Under the pieces are notes generated by a model. The model was not told where the DNA came from and made no database searches. It worked only from the letters and a program-made list of their open reading frames with translations. A program made the translations under genes and the position numbers. From contig NZ_MIHA01000010.1 of the NCBI RefSeq assembly GCF_001722335.1, positions 1 through 64,000 of the forward strand: a stretch of 64,000 nucleotides of DNA. The letters are read 5' to 3'. The DNA is from Mycolicibacterium flavescens. Its GTDB lineage: Bacteria; Actinomycetota; Actinomycetes; Mycobacteriales; Mycobacteriaceae. Positions 36,013-45,750 of the stretch are shown here, in pieces. The stretch's first letter is position 1. The number at the start of each line of letters is the position of its first letter.

Positions 36013-36834
36013 ATGAGTCGCCCACGTCCCGACGAGATCGAGGACATCGCGAGACGGTTGTATGTCGCCGAGCAGACCCGCGAGCCGATCCGGCAATTGT
36101 CGCTCGACTACCCGGCGATGACGATCGAGGACGCGTACGCGGTACAGCGGGCCCTGGTGGAGCTCAAGGTCGCCGACGGCCGCCAGGTCAGAGGGCGCAA
36201 GATCGGGTTGACCTCAAAAGTGATGCAGCGGGCAGTGTCCATTGACGAGCCGGACTACGGCGCACTTTTCGACGACATGTTCTTCGACGACGGCGGACAG
36301 GTGCCGGTGGGTCGGTTCATCCGGCCGCGCATCGAGGTGGAGTTGGCGTTCATCCTCGGAGAGCCGCTGAGCGGGCCGGGTGTGACGCTGTTCGACGTCC
36401 TCCGCGCCACCGAGTTCGTCACGCCTGCGTTGGAGATCCTCGACGCGCGGGTGCAGATGTCCGATCCCGACACCGGCCACCTTCGGACGATCGTCGACAC
36501 GATCGCAGACAACGCTGCTGATGCCGGGCTGGTGCTGGGAGGCCGGGTATTCCGTCCGCTCGACGTCGACCTGCGGTGGGTGGCAGCGCTTTTGTCCCGC
36601 AACGGCGTGATCGAGGAATCCGGGGTGGCGGCCGCGGTGCTCAACCACCCGGGCAACGGGGTCGCCTGGCTAGCCAATCGACTTGCCCCGCACGGCGTTT
36701 CGTTGAACGCGGGTGAGGTCATCCTGTCCGGGTCGTTCACCAAACCGGTGTTCGCCGAGCCGGGCGACACCTTCGTAGCCGATTACGGTCCCCAGGGCAC
36801 CGTGTCCGTCGCATTCGAACGAGGGACGCCATGA
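36013..36834 (+). CDS. 2-oxopent-4-enoate/2-oxohept-4-enedioate hydratase (MhpD/HpaH type)
   Basis: The 273-residue protein has the fumarylacetoacetase-like C-terminal fold of this hydratase group. [13 protein letters not shown] is a signature of HpaH-type members. [16 protein letters not shown] contains the metal-binding acidic residues, and [20 protein letters not shown] ends the barrel. It hydrates a 2-hydroxy-2,4-dienoate to a 4-hydroxy-2-oxo acid. It follows the C-C hydrolase by 10 bp and its stop overlaps the aldolase start. Confidence 0.9.
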   Translation: MSRPRPDEIEDIARRLYVAEQTREPIRQLSLDYPAMTIEDAYAVQRALVELKVADGRQVRGRKIGLTSKVMQRAVSIDEPDYGALFDDMFFDDGGQVPVGRFIRPRIEVELAFILGEPLSGPGVTLFDVLRATEFVTPALEILDARVQMSDPDTGHLRTIVDTIADNAADAGLVLGGRVFRPLDVDLRWVAALLSRNGVIEESGVAAAVLNHPGNGVAWLANRLAPHGVSLNAGEVILSGSFTKPVFAEPGDTFVADYGPQGTVSVAFERGTP

Positions 36835-37628
36835 ACCGCTGGACGCAACACATCACCGGCGGCGCTCCGCGAATCGGCATGTGGCTGGCATCGGGCAGCG
36901 GGTATGTCACCGAGATCTGCGCCGGGTCGGGTATCGACTGGGTGCTGCTCGACATGGAGCACGCGCCCAACGACATTCGCACCACACTGGAGCAACTGCA
37001 GGTACTGGCCGGCTATCCCGAGGTCGACGTGGTGGTGCGTCCGCCGGCGGCGGACCCGGTGGTGATCAAACAACTGCTGGACATCGGTGCGCAGAACATC
37101 ATGGTGCCGATGATCGACGGTCCCGAGGATGCCTCCGCGGCCGTCGCCGCCACCCGCTACCCACCGCGCGGCATCCGCGGGGTCGGCAGCGCATTGGCCC
37201 GCGCCTCCCGCTGGAACCGCATCTCCGACTACCTCGCCACCGCGGACGAGACCGTCTCGCTGACAGTTCAGGTCGAGACCGCAGAAGCACTTCGCCACCT
37301 CGATGACATCGCCGACGTCGACGGCGTCGATGCGGTGTTCATCGGCCCCGCCGACTTGGCAGCATCGATGGGGAAGCTGGGACAACCGGAGCATCCCGAC
37401 GTGGTGGCCGCCATCGACGGGGCCCTGGCCACCATCGTCGAGCACGGTAAGAGCGCCGGGGTGAACGCGTTCAACCCCCGACTCGTCGGGCAGTACGTTG
37501 CGGCAGGAGCACGGTTCGTACTCGTCGGCGCCGACGTCGCCCTACTGGCCCGCGGTGTGGAGCAACTCGTCGACAAGTACCGGGCTGAGCGGATGCGCGG
37601 CGATCAATCGGAGGGGCAGGGCCGATGA
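36831..37628 (+). CDS. HpcH/HpaI family aldolase
   Basis: The 265-residue TIM-barrel class II aldolase has [30 protein letters not shown] (metal-binding Glu), [20 protein letters not shown] (metal-binding Asp) and [14 protein letters not shown]. It cleaves a 4-hydroxy-2-oxo acid to pyruvate and an aldehyde or similar product. With the two preceding genes it completes the lower meta-cleavage steps. ATG 36831 overlaps the hydratase stop, and its own stop overlaps the LLM gene. Confidence 0.92.
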   Translation: MNRWTQHITGGAPRIGMWLASGSGYVTEICAGSGIDWVLLDMEHAPNDIRTTLEQLQVLAGYPEVDVVVRPPAADPVVIKQLLDIGAQNIMVPMIDGPEDASAAVAATRYPPRGIRGVGSALARASRWNRISDYLATADETVSLTVQVETAEALRHLDDIADVDGVDAVFIGPADLAASMGKLGQPEHPDVVAAIDGALATIVEHGKSAGVNAFNPRLVGQYVAAGARFVLVGADVALLARGVEQLVDKYRAERMRGDQSEGQGR

Positions 37629-38731
37629 TCCAACTCGCGACCGAAGTGCGCTGGCATGACCGCCGGTTCAGCGTCCCCATCGACCGGATCCGGTACTCCG
37701 AACAACTCGGCTACGACGCCGTTTTCACCGCGGAAGGATTCGGATCCGAAGGGCTTGTGCCCCTTGGTTACATCGCGGCACACACCAACAGATTGAAGCT
37801 CGGCACGCGGATCGCCCAGGTGACCGGGCGACCGCCGGCGCTGGCGGCCATGGCATTTCAGACCATCGATCACCTCGCCGGTGGCGGGCGCGTGATGATC
37901 GGGCTCGGTAGCGCCAGCCCGGTGGCCGCCGAAGGATTTCATGGTCGGCGGTGGGGAAGTCCCACTCGCCGGATGCGGGACTACATCGCGATTCTGAGGC
38001 AGGCGTTGCGCGGGGAGCCGATCCAGTACGAAGGCAGCGAGTGGTCGGCGCCCTACCGCGGCCCCGGCGCGTCGGGCCTGGACCCGGTCGCAGTCGGGCT
38101 CGACGTGATCGCCGAGATCCCGATCATGGTCGCCGCCGCGGGACCGGAGATGGTCAGCCTGGCGGCGGAATTGGCCGACGGGTGGCTGCCGCCGGCATTC
38201 GCTCCGGGCATGTTGCCCGCCGTCGAGCCCCTGCTGCAGCGCGGATTCGATCGCGCAGGCCGAAGCAAGGGGATGGACGACTTCGCGATCTGGGCCCACG
38301 TCGATGTCCTCGTCGACGACGACGTGACAACTGCCATGCACCCCTTCAAGGAGTTTGTCGTCACCTGGTTCCACATGCTCCGGCCCTTCATGGAGGCACG
38401 CGGCTACCCCGAAGTGGCTGAACGCCTGGCCGACATCTTCGCCGACACGGATCCCGACGAAGCCGAGGCACGTGTGCAAGCCGGCGAGCCGCCACTGGAC
38501 GGCGCGCGCTGGGAAGCCGCTCTGCGTGCCGTGCCCGATGAGTACATCGACGACGGATGGCTGGTCGGCCCGGTGGCCCGCATCCGCAAGCGGGTCGAGC
38601 CCTGGCTCGACTGCGGGCTCACAGGTCTCGTGGTCCGGTACGGGCCCGAAATGACACCGGAACCGGTCGAGGAGAACCTGGAAGCTTTCGCGGCAATCGC
38701 TGCGGCCGCCGGCAAGGAGCCTCAATCCTGA
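37625..38731 (+). CDS. LLM-class (probable F420-dependent) oxidoreductase
   Basis: The 368-residue luciferase-like barrel has EQLGYDAVFTAEGFGSEGLV, RLKLGTRIAQVTGRPPALAA, LAGGGRVMIGLGSASPVAAE and IMVAAAGPEMVSLAAELADG. ATG 37625 overlaps the aldolase stop. It closes the meta-cleavage operon. Its role could be to process the aldehyde or a CoA thioester product; that is inference. Confidence 0.86.
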   Translation: MIQLATEVRWHDRRFSVPIDRIRYSEQLGYDAVFTAEGFGSEGLVPLGYIAAHTNRLKLGTRIAQVTGRPPALAAMAFQTIDHLAGGGRVMIGLGSASPVAAEGFHGRRWGSPTRRMRDYIAILRQALRGEPIQYEGSEWSAPYRGPGASGLDPVAVGLDVIAEIPIMVAAAGPEMVSLAAELADGWLPPAFAPGMLPAVEPLLQRGFDRAGRSKGMDDFAIWAHVDVLVDDDVTTAMHPFKEFVVTWFHMLRPFMEARGYPEVAERLADIFADTDPDEAEARVQAGEPPLDGARWEAALRAVPDEYIDDGWLVGPVARIRKRVEPWLDCGLTGLVVRYGPEMTPEPVEENLEAFAAIAAAAGKEPQS

Positions 38732-38756
38732 CCATCACCGCGGCAGCCGAACTCAC

Positions 38757-38774
38757 TTTCTGACTATCGTGTCA
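38757..38774 (+). promoter_or_regulatory. Operator E of the TTCTGACA regulon
   Basis: TTTC-TGACT-ATCG-TGTCA; the second half-site is perfect. It ends 17 nt before the acyl-CoA dehydrogenase start and lies in the 60-bp gap after the LLM gene, marking a new transcription unit. Confidence 0.65.
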
Positions 38775-38791
38775 CCTACACTGGAGTGTTC

Positions 38792-39964
38792 ATGGACCTG
38801 GACTTCACACCGGATCAGCTCGAGTTTCGTGACCAGGTCCGAACCTGGCTCGACGAGAACAAGCCGACTGAACCACGACCGAGGGACCACGCGGGAATCC
38901 GCGAGTACGACCTGGCCTGGCAGCGGACCCAGTGGGAGGGCGGCTGGGCGGGTATCGCCTGGCCGACAGAATACGGCGGTAAGGGGCTGACCCTGCTGCA
39001 GCAGCTGATCTGGTACGAGGAGTACGCGGCACGCGGATTTCCGGGTATCGACGCGTGTTTCGTCGGGCTCTCGCATGCGGGGCCAACGCTGATCACCCGG
39101 GCCACCGACCAGCAGAAAACACTTCACCTGCCGAAAATCCTTCGGGGCGAGGTGGTCTGGTGTCAGGGCTTCTCCGAACCCGATGCGGGTTCGGACCTGG
39201 CCGCACTGCGGGCGAAGGCGGTCATCGACGGCGACGACCTGGTGGTCTCCGGACAGAAGGTGTGGACGAGTTTTGCCACCATCGCGGACTACCAGGAACT
39301 GCTGGTGCGCACCGACAGTTCCGGTTCCAAGCACTCCGGCATCACCTGGGTCATCTGTGACATGTCCACGCCGGGCATCGACATCCGTCCCATCGAGACG
39401 ATCGAGGGCGGTTCGGAGTTCTGCGAGGTGTTCTACGACAACGTGCGGATCCCCCTGTCGAACGTGGTCGGTGAAGTGGGATCGGGGTGGTCGGTCGCGA
39501 TGGCGACGCTGTCGTTCGAGCGCGGCACCGCCTTCACCGCCAACCAGGTGCGGTTGGCGAAGGTTCTCGAGGATCTCATCGACTACGCCCGCGACCACGT
39601 CGGACCCGACGGGCGGAGGCCCGCGATCGCCGATGACGAGATCGCTCGCCGGTTGGCCAGGGCGCGGGCCTCGGTGGCGTCTTTGCGTGCGCTGACCTAC
39701 ACCAACATCTGCGAGGCGCTGCGCACCGAGACACCGGGACCCCGCGGGTCGATCGTGAAGTTGATGTACGCGGAATTGGCCAAGGAGATCGGGAAGTTGG
39801 CGATGGACATCGTCGGCCCCGCCGCCATCCGCCATTCGTCGCGCTGGGATGAGGACGGATGGGTGGGCTTCTACTACTACGCGTTCTCGCAGTCTGTCGG
39901 CGGTGGAACATCGGAGATCCAGCGCAACATCATCGGCGAACGTGTACTCGGGCTACCCCGATAA
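38792..39964 (+). CDS. Acyl-CoA dehydrogenase, long subunit type
   Basis: The 390-residue protein has TPDQLEFRDQVRTWLDENKP, WCQGFSEPDAGSDLAALRAK, SGQKVWTSFATIADYQELLV, LSFERGTAFTANQVRLAKVL (likely catalytic Glu) and GGGTSEIQRNIIGERVLGLP. ATG 38792 has GGAG 5 nt upstream. It is followed by a shorter homologue of the type that pairs in ChsE-like heterotetramers. It is the first gene of a unit running to the ligase at 43626. Confidence 0.9.
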   Translation: MDLDFTPDQLEFRDQVRTWLDENKPTEPRPRDHAGIREYDLAWQRTQWEGGWAGIAWPTEYGGKGLTLLQQLIWYEEYAARGFPGIDACFVGLSHAGPTLITRATDQQKTLHLPKILRGEVVWCQGFSEPDAGSDLAALRAKAVIDGDDLVVSGQKVWTSFATIADYQELLVRTDSSGSKHSGITWVICDMSTPGIDIRPIETIEGGSEFCEVFYDNVRIPLSNVVGEVGSGWSVAMATLSFERGTAFTANQVRLAKVLEDLIDYARDHVGPDGRRPAIADDEIARRLARARASVASLRALTYTNICEALRTETPGPRGSIVKLMYAELAKEIGKLAMDIVGPAAIRHSSRWDEDGWVGFYYYAFSQSVGGGTSEIQRNIIGERVLGLPR

Positions 39965-39985
39965 CGAAATAGACAGGAACCGACC

Positions 39986-41008
39986 GTGAATCTGCTTCCG
40001 TCTGACGAGCAGCTCGAAATCATCTCCGCGGCTGCCGAATTCCTCTCTGAGCGCATGCCGGTGGAAAGCATCCGCGCTGACCGCCGGGCCGAGGCCGCCG
40101 TTCCGCCCGGAGTCTGGCGAGAAGGGGCCGAATTAGGGCTGCTCACGCTCGGCCTCCCCGAGCGGTACGGCGGCTCCGGCCAGCCGTTCGACGACGAAGT
40201 CCTCTTGCACGTCGAGTTCGGGAAGCGACTGGCGCCCGGGCCCTTCATGGCCGCGACGTTGGCTGCCCGGGTGGCCGCACGGTGCGGTGACGAGGAGCTC
40301 GCGCAGGGCATCGGTTCCGGTGAGGTCCTGGTGGCATTGGCGGTACTGCGCGGCACCGGCGAGATCCGGCCGGTCAAGGGGACATTCGACCTCTTCGACC
40401 CGTGCGGTGCCCAGTACGCGCTGGCCGTCGGCCGCAGCGGCGCTGCGCTGATCGACATCGCCGCATTCGGTGAACTGGCTGTAGTCGAGTCCGCCGACCC
40501 GGGCACGAGGTTGGCCACCGCGGCGGTCGCGGCGGCCGAGCCGCTGCACTGGGTGGACGCCGAGGACGAATGGCTCTGGGGTCGCGCCATGGTTCTGAGC
40601 GCGGCCTTCCTCACCGGCCTGGCGAGCGCGTCGACGGCGCTGGCCACCGACCACGCCAAGACACGCGAGCAGTTCGGCAAGCCGATCGGTGTGCATCAGG
40701 CCATCAAGCACACCTGCGTCAACATGGAAGTCGCGGCCGAGGCGGCCCAGGCGCAGACGCTGTTCGCTGCCATCGCCATGGACAGCGACCGTAGTGACGC
40801 GTTACTGCAGATTCTCTCGGCCGTCCACGTCGCAGGACAGGCCGCCGTCGACAACGCCGCGGCCGGAATCCAGATCTTCGGCGGCATGGGGTACACGTTC
40901 GAGAGCGATATGCATCTGTATCTGAAGCGGGCGCATGTCTTTCGCCACCTGTTCAGTGAGCCCGCTGAGGTGCTTGCCGAACTCCTCGCTCAGGAACGCG
41001 CCCAGTGA
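39986..41008 (+). CDS. Acyl-CoA dehydrogenase, short partner subunit type
   Basis: The 340-residue protein has GLLTLGLPERYGGSGQPFDD, KTREQFGKPIGVHQAIKHTC with the flavin-contacting Arg, and FGGMGYTFESDMHLYLKRAH. It lacks SEPxAGSD-like sequence and a C-terminal GT-E-Q segment. That pattern marks the non-catalytic or half-active partner of the heteromeric FadE enzymes. It follows its probable partner by 21 bp, and its stop overlaps the Ltp-like GTG. Confidence 0.83.
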   Translation: MNLLPSDEQLEIISAAAEFLSERMPVESIRADRRAEAAVPPGVWREGAELGLLTLGLPERYGGSGQPFDDEVLLHVEFGKRLAPGPFMAATLAARVAARCGDEELAQGIGSGEVLVALAVLRGTGEIRPVKGTFDLFDPCGAQYALAVGRSGAALIDIAAFGELAVVESADPGTRLATAAVAAAEPLHWVDAEDEWLWGRAMVLSAAFLTGLASASTALATDHAKTREQFGKPIGVHQAIKHTCVNMEVAAEAAQAQTLFAAIAMDSDRSDALLQILSAVHVAGQAAVDNAAAGIQIFGGMGYTFESDMHLYLKRAHVFRHLFSEPAEVLAELLAQERAQ

Positions 41009-42156
41009 GTCGCGCGGTCGCGATCGCCGGGGTCGCGTTGTCCGACGTCGGCCGGGTCGAGGACAAGAGCCCGTTCGAGTTGATGGCGCAGGCCAGCCGA
41101 CGCGCCCTCGCCGACGCGGGGCTGTCGCCGTCGGATGTCGACGGTTTGGCGTCCACGGGACAGGGCACGCTTCCGCCGGTCGATGTCGGTGAGTACCTGG
41201 GGTTGCGCCCGCGGTGGGTTGATTCCACCGCTGTCGGCGGCGCGGCGTGGGAGGTCATGGCCTCGCACGCCGTCGATGCGATCGCCGCCGGCCATGCCGA
41301 CGTCGTGCTGCTGACCTACGGTTCCACCGCGCGTTCGGACCTACGAAAAGGGTTGCGCGGGGCGAGCATCAACTGGGGTGCCCGCGGCCCGTTGCAGTGG
41401 GAGGCGCCGTACGGACACACCTTGATCTCGAAGTACGCCATGGCGGCACGCAGGCATATGCATCAGTTCGGTACCACGATCGAACAACTCGCCGAGGTAG
41501 CGGTGTCAGCTCGCTTCAACGCCGCCGACAATCCCGACGCGTACTACCGGGAGCCCATCACCGTCGAGGATGTGCTGTCCGGCCCGATGATCGCCGACCC
41601 GTTCACCAAACTGCACTGCTGCATCCGCAGCGACGGTGGCGCGGCGATGGTGTTGGTCGCGGCCGACCGTGTGAAAGACCTCCGGTCACAGCCGGTCTGG
41701 GTGTTGGGTTCGGCCGAGACGACGTCCCACATGCTGACCTCGCAGTGGGACGACATGACGGTCGGGCCGGCCGCGGTCAGCGGGCCGCTGGCCTTCGAGC
41801 GGGCCGGCGTGAAACCCATCGACGTGGACGTCGCCGAGATCTACGACGCGTTCACCTACATGCTGCTCTGCACGCTCGAGGATCTCGGCTTCTGCGACAA
41901 GGGTGAAGGCGGCTCATTTGTCGAGGCGGGTTCGCTGCGTATCGGCGGTGATCTACCGACCAATACCGACGGCGGGGGGCTGTCCGCGTGCCATCCGGGG
42001 CAACGTGGACTGTTCCTGCTCGTCGAGGCGGCGCGCCAACTCCGGGGCGAGTGCGGTCCGCGTCAGGTCCCGGATGCCAGAATCGCCTGCGTCAGCGGTA
42101 CCGGTGGCTGGTTCTGCTCCAGCGGCACAGTGATTCTCGGTAGCGAGGAACCGTAG
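41005..42156 (+). CDS. Ltp-like thiolase-fold protein
   Basis: The 383-residue protein has SPSDVDGLASTGQGTLPPVD, then DSTAVGGAAWEVMASHAVDA where thiolases have their nucleophilic Cys. No Cys is present. The C-terminus LPTNTDGGGLSACHPGQRGL is typical of SCP-x/Ltp proteins. The GTG start overlaps the preceding stop. It may act as an aldolase or a lipid-transfer protein. No DUF35 partner gene is adjacent. Confidence 0.8.
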   Translation: MSRAVAIAGVALSDVGRVEDKSPFELMAQASRRALADAGLSPSDVDGLASTGQGTLPPVDVGEYLGLRPRWVDSTAVGGAAWEVMASHAVDAIAAGHADVVLLTYGSTARSDLRKGLRGASINWGARGPLQWEAPYGHTLISKYAMAARRHMHQFGTTIEQLAEVAVSARFNAADNPDAYYREPITVEDVLSGPMIADPFTKLHCCIRSDGGAAMVLVAADRVKDLRSQPVWVLGSAETTSHMLTSQWDDMTVGPAAVSGPLAFERAGVKPIDVDVAEIYDAFTYMLLCTLEDLGFCDKGEGGSFVEAGSLRIGGDLPTNTDGGGLSACHPGQRGLFLLVEAARQLRGECGPRQVPDARIACVSGTGGWFCSSGTVILGSEEP

Positions 42157-43626
42157 GTGTCCGGGCCTCCGCTGGACGGCGAGTACCCCGATCTGCGGGC
42201 ACTGCTGCACGCCGCCGCCGTTGTGCACGGTGACCGTGAGGCCTATGTCGAACCGGGGGCTCGGATCACGTTCGCCGACTGGGTGGGCCGCGCCCGTGCG
42301 GTCGCGGTGCAATTCTCCGATGCCGGAGTGGGCAAGGGGGACGTGGTTGCGTTGTGGCTGCCCTCGGGGATCGACTATGCGACGTGTTATGCGGCGGCGG
42401 CGATGATCGGGGCGGTCACGACGGGACTCAACCCGCGCCTGGGTCCGCGGGAGATCACAGCTGTTCTCGACCAAGCCGATCCGGCACTGATCGTCGCCGA
42501 CACTGATCTCGGTGAGATCGATCGTGCCGGACAGGCTGTGCTGTTGCGCGACGCGTTGGCCCAGAAGTGTGCGCCCGCCGATTCGCTGCCCGCGGTGTCC
42601 CTGGATGCTGACGATCCGGTGACTGTCATCTTCACCAGCGGCACGACCGGCTCGCCGAAAGGGGCGGTGTTCGACGGTGCCAACCTGGCCGCGGGGGCCG
42701 CGGCGGCGGGGGTGATGAGCGCGCCGTACGACCGACGACTGACGTCGACGCCGTTCGCGCACGCTGGTTACATGTTCAAGTTGTGGGACCAGCTGGTTTG
42801 GGGCACCACGTTGGTCGTGCCGCCAACACCGTGGTCGGCTGACGGGATGTTCTCGGTTCTGCGCGAGGAGAAGATCACCGTTGCAGGCGCGGTACCCACC
42901 CAGTGGGCGAAGCTGCTCGAACTCGACGGTGTATGCCGGGATTCGTTGCCCCACCTCCGTATCGGTGTGGTGGCCACCGCTCCCGCACCGCCGCATCTGG
43001 TTCGCGCGGTGGCGGACCGGATCGGGGTGGCGCTGGTGGTGCGGTACGCGATGACGGAGTGCCCGACCATTTGCGGCACGGCGCCCGACGATCCGCCCGA
43101 GGTCCAGTTTCAGACGGTCGGGCGGGCCGCGCCCGGCATGGCGGTGTGTGTCGCCGACGACGGGGTCGTCGAGGTCAGCGGGCCGTGTGTGATGCGCGGC
43201 TACTGGCGAGATCCCGACTTGACCGCCGCGGTGCTCCGGGACGGGTGGCTGCGCACCGGTGACGTCGGTGTCATCCGTGACGATGGCAACCTGTCGCTCG
43301 TCGGCCGCAGCGGTGACATGTACATCCGCGGGGGTTACAACATCCACCCCGTGGAGGTGGAGAAGGTGTTGGCCGAGCACCCCGGCGTGAAGGCGGTAGC
43401 CGTCGTCGGACGTCCCGCACCGGTGATCGGCGAGATCGGCGTGGCGTTCGTCGTCCCTGTGGGCCCGCCGCCTGCGCTCGAAGATCTGCGTGACTACGTC
43501 AAAAGCCAACTGGCGGACTATAAGGCCCCGGACGAGCTCGTCATCGTCGACGAGCTCCCGTTGACGTCGATGCTGAAGGTGGACCGGAAGGCGTTGCGCG
43601 CGTTGGCGTCAGGATCCACCCCGTAA
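42157..43626 (+). CDS. AMP-forming acyl-CoA synthetase
   Basis: The 489-residue ANL-family enzyme has VIFTSGTTGSPKGAVFDGAN, VVRYAMTECPTICGT, RDGWLRTGDVGVIRDDGNLS, GGYNIHPVEVEKVLAEHPGV and LTSMLKVDRKALR with the final Lys. The GTG start abuts the preceding stop. It would activate a carboxylate for the dehydrogenase pair encoded upstream. The operon ends here and the next 470 bp hold no clear gene. Confidence 0.92.
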   Translation: MSGPPLDGEYPDLRALLHAAAVVHGDREAYVEPGARITFADWVGRARAVAVQFSDAGVGKGDVVALWLPSGIDYATCYAAAAMIGAVTTGLNPRLGPREITAVLDQADPALIVADTDLGEIDRAGQAVLLRDALAQKCAPADSLPAVSLDADDPVTVIFTSGTTGSPKGAVFDGANLAAGAAAAGVMSAPYDRRLTSTPFAHAGYMFKLWDQLVWGTTLVVPPTPWSADGMFSVLREEKITVAGAVPTQWAKLLELDGVCRDSLPHLRIGVVATAPAPPHLVRAVADRIGVALVVRYAMTECPTICGTAPDDPPEVQFQTVGRAAPGMAVCVADDGVVEVSGPCVMRGYWRDPDLTAAVLRDGWLRTGDVGVIRDDGNLSLVGRSGDMYIRGGYNIHPVEVEKVLAEHPGVKAVAVVGRPAPVIGEIGVAFVVPVGPPPALEDLRDYVKSQLADYKAPDELVIVDELPLTSMLKVDRKALRALASGSTP

Positions 43627-44099
43627 CAGGCGAGGGGATGGAACATGCGAGGTGGAGTCGATCAAACTTCTTGACGAGGTGCCCGTCGAGGAGATAGCGG
43701 GATACGCGTTCGCCGACGGCCGCACCGCACCGATCTCGGAGAAGTGGGCTCGAGACGTCCCCGCGCTAGTTTACGTTCTGGAACAAGCGCTTCGGTGACG
43801 CTACTTGCCTGACCGGCGCCCAAATCGTGCTGGAGTGGGGTGACGTCTTCGACCCGTGGGAAGCTGCACTGGAGGGATGCGAGCTCGATGGTTTCACCGC
43901 AGGGGAGGGGCAGCCGTTCGATGGCGATTCGACCGCGTACGAGGTGCTGCCGGCCCAGCACCAGGTTCGAGTGGTGCCGCTGCCCATGGACTAGCTGCTG
44001 CCACCTTGATCCTCGTAAATCTCGTTGACGCTTCGACATCTTCGGTGACGCACTGGGAACCGGAGAGCGGATTCTCCGGAGAGGCTGAGCGAGCCGGGG
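43627..44099. other. Gene-poor stretch with two short coding-like ORFs
   Basis: No recognisable gene lies here. On the plus strand, GTG 43652 to TGA 43798 encodes 48 residues (VESIKLLDEVPVEEIAGYAF start). An overlapping frame open from 43770 to the TAG at 43994 reads FWNKRFGDATCLTGAQIVLE onward, with GTG 43827 as a possible start. Both have normal codon use for this DNA, so they may be a frameshifted remnant of one gene or two tiny genes. I do not recognise the family. Confidence 0.35.
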
Positions 44100-44927
44100 T
44101 CATCCCTCGCGGATCGCCGCGGCGAGTACCTTCGGCGCGTCAACCATGACAAAGCTGGAACAGTCGGGGATCTCGGTCAGTGTGGCATTCGGGAACGCGT
44201 CGCGAAGTCGGTAGGCGTGGCTGAGGGGGAACAGCTCATCGGCGGCGCCCCAAGCCAGCGTGACCGGTTTGTCGAACCTTTCGATGGCTGGGGCGGCACG
44301 CATCGTGAGCGCCGGATCCAAGGAGGCGGTCACTGTGACGGCGTCACGCCGGGTGGTCCCGCTGGTGGCGAATGCTCCGAAGATCTCCCGCTGACGCTCC
44401 GCTGTGGGGGCGTGCTTGCATACGGCCTTGAGGAAGAATCGCTGGCCCGGACCAGTGGCAAGCAGCCGCAGAATCGCTCCTCCGATGGCGGAGCTCAATC
44501 GGCACAGCTTCACGATCTGTGCGAACGACCCCGGTGGAAAGTGTTCGTAGCTATCGCAATTCGTCAGTACCAGGCGAGCGATTCGAGACGTATCCAAAGT
44601 CGGGTCGCCGAGGGAGGCGAGAAGCAAACCGCCGCCGGTGTCATTCGCGACAACGGTGACTTCAGAAAGCTCGAGGGCCTCCATGAAGTGCACGATGCGC
44701 CGAGAGGTCGCTTCGGCGCGAAGGTCGGCGTCGACGACCTTCGTGCGATGTGCGCCCAACGGCCATGTCGGGGTGATGCAACGAAAGTTCCCTTGCAGCT
44801 CGGCGACGACGTCGTTCCACAATGCGCCGGTGACATAGACGCCATGCACAAACAGCAGAGTCGGCCCCGCGCCGGTATCGGCGTATTCGATATCCAGCCC
44901 ATCGATACGGACGGTTCGGTTCGTCAC
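44100..44927 (-). CDS. Alpha/beta hydrolase, haloalkane dehalogenase/epoxide hydrolase-like
   Basis: The 275-residue protein has LLFVHGVYVTGALWNDVVAE, the Asp-type nucleophile elbow VVANDTGGGLL with Asp96, and WGAADELFPLSHAYRLRDAF. The segment that should hold the catalytic His reads CSSFVMVDAP, with Ser258 where relatives have His. Asp nucleophiles are typical of haloalkane dehalogenases and epoxide hydrolases, but without the His the hydrolysis step would be impaired. It is transcribed alone, leftward. No start-site motif of the TTCTGACA family is present. Confidence 0.75.
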   Translation of the reverse strand: MTNRTVRIDGLDIEYADTGAGPTLLFVHGVYVTGALWNDVVAELQGNFRCITPTWPLGAHRTKVVDADLRAEATSRRIVHFMEALELSEVTVVANDTGGGLLLASLGDPTLDTSRIARLVLTNCDSYEHFPPGSFAQIVKLCRLSSAIGGAILRLLATGPGQRFFLKAVCKHAPTAERQREIFGAFATSGTTRRDAVTVTASLDPALTMRAAPAIERFDKPVTLAWGAADELFPLSHAYRLRDAFPNATLTEIPDCSSFVMVDAPKVLAAAIREG

Positions 44928-45117
44928 TGCGACCTTTCGTTAGCGGTGAGGGAGCGTCATCCCCAGTGGTCGACGCCATCGGCGAACTATCGGGGCTCGG
45001 CGCCGAAGGTAGAACGCGGCCGCGGATCGAGCCCGGTTCACATGCGACCAGTATGTTGAATATGGACATCGCTGTCAACCGTCACCGCGATGGCCGACAG
45101 CCGGCGGTGCATCTACG

Positions 45118-45750
45118 TCACTGCCGGCGCGGCGGTGCGTCGAGTCCGGCAAGCAACAGGCTGATAGCGTCGACTCCCTGCTGACGGGCGGCCGTTGGTT
45201 CTGGCGAGTTCGCGATCACGAGTGCGGCTTCATCCACCGCTGCGAGCAGTACGTGCGAGAGCACTATCAACGGCTGTGCCGGCAGTGAGCCTTCCAGTAC
45301 AGCCCTTTCGAGAAGTGCATGAATGGCGCCTATGCCATACCGCCCTTCGAGCTGACGCCAGGTCTGCCAGTCGAGCACTGCGGGACCGTCGATGAGCAGA
45401 ATCCGCTGCACCTCAGGGGTCAGCGAGGCGTCGAGGAATCTCAGGAGTGCGGAACGCAGTCTCGTGAGCGCGTCACCACCGTCCTCCAGGCCCGCGGCCT
45501 CGGCGATCAGATCTTCTTCGACCTGTTCGAATACGGCCTGAAAAAGCGCCCGCTTGTCTTCGAAATGGTGGTATAGCGCGCCGCGGGTGCCGACGCCCGA
45601 CGCGCCCACGATGTCCTCAATGCTGGTGGAGAAGTAGCCCTTCTCGACGAATAACCGTCGCGCCGTGGTGATCAACGCCGCGCGGGTGGCCTCGGCTTGG
45701 GCAGCGCGAAGCGTCTTCGGCGCATTCGCTGGTTGTCGACCACGGGGCAT
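45118..45750 (-). CDS. TetR regulator, tandem paralogue 1
   Basis: The 210-residue protein has EATRAALITTARRLFVEKGY, IVGASGVGTRGALYHHFEDK in the recognition helix region and VQRILLIDGPAVLDWQTWRQ in the ligand domain. The whole chain parallels the TetR encoded at 45842-46486, so the two arose by duplication. ATG 45750 is used. A half-palindrome ACATACATCTAGTAT lies upstream, resembling the operators of the second copy. Confidence 0.87.
   Translation of the reverse strand: MPRGRQPANAPKTLRAAQAEATRAALITTARRLFVEKGYFSTSIEDIVGASGVGTRGALYHHFEDKRALFQAVFEQVEEDLIAEAAGLEDGGDALTRLRSALLRFLDASLTPEVQRILLIDGPAVLDWQTWRQLEGRYGIGAIHALLERAVLEGSLPAQPLIVLSHVLLAAVDEAALVIANSPEPTAARQQGVDAISLLLAGLDAPPRRQ

Noticed and set aside
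41953..43509. A 518-residue minus-strand ORF over the ligase gene
   Set aside because: It is the antisense frame of the ligase and the Ltp-like gene, with no family motifs.
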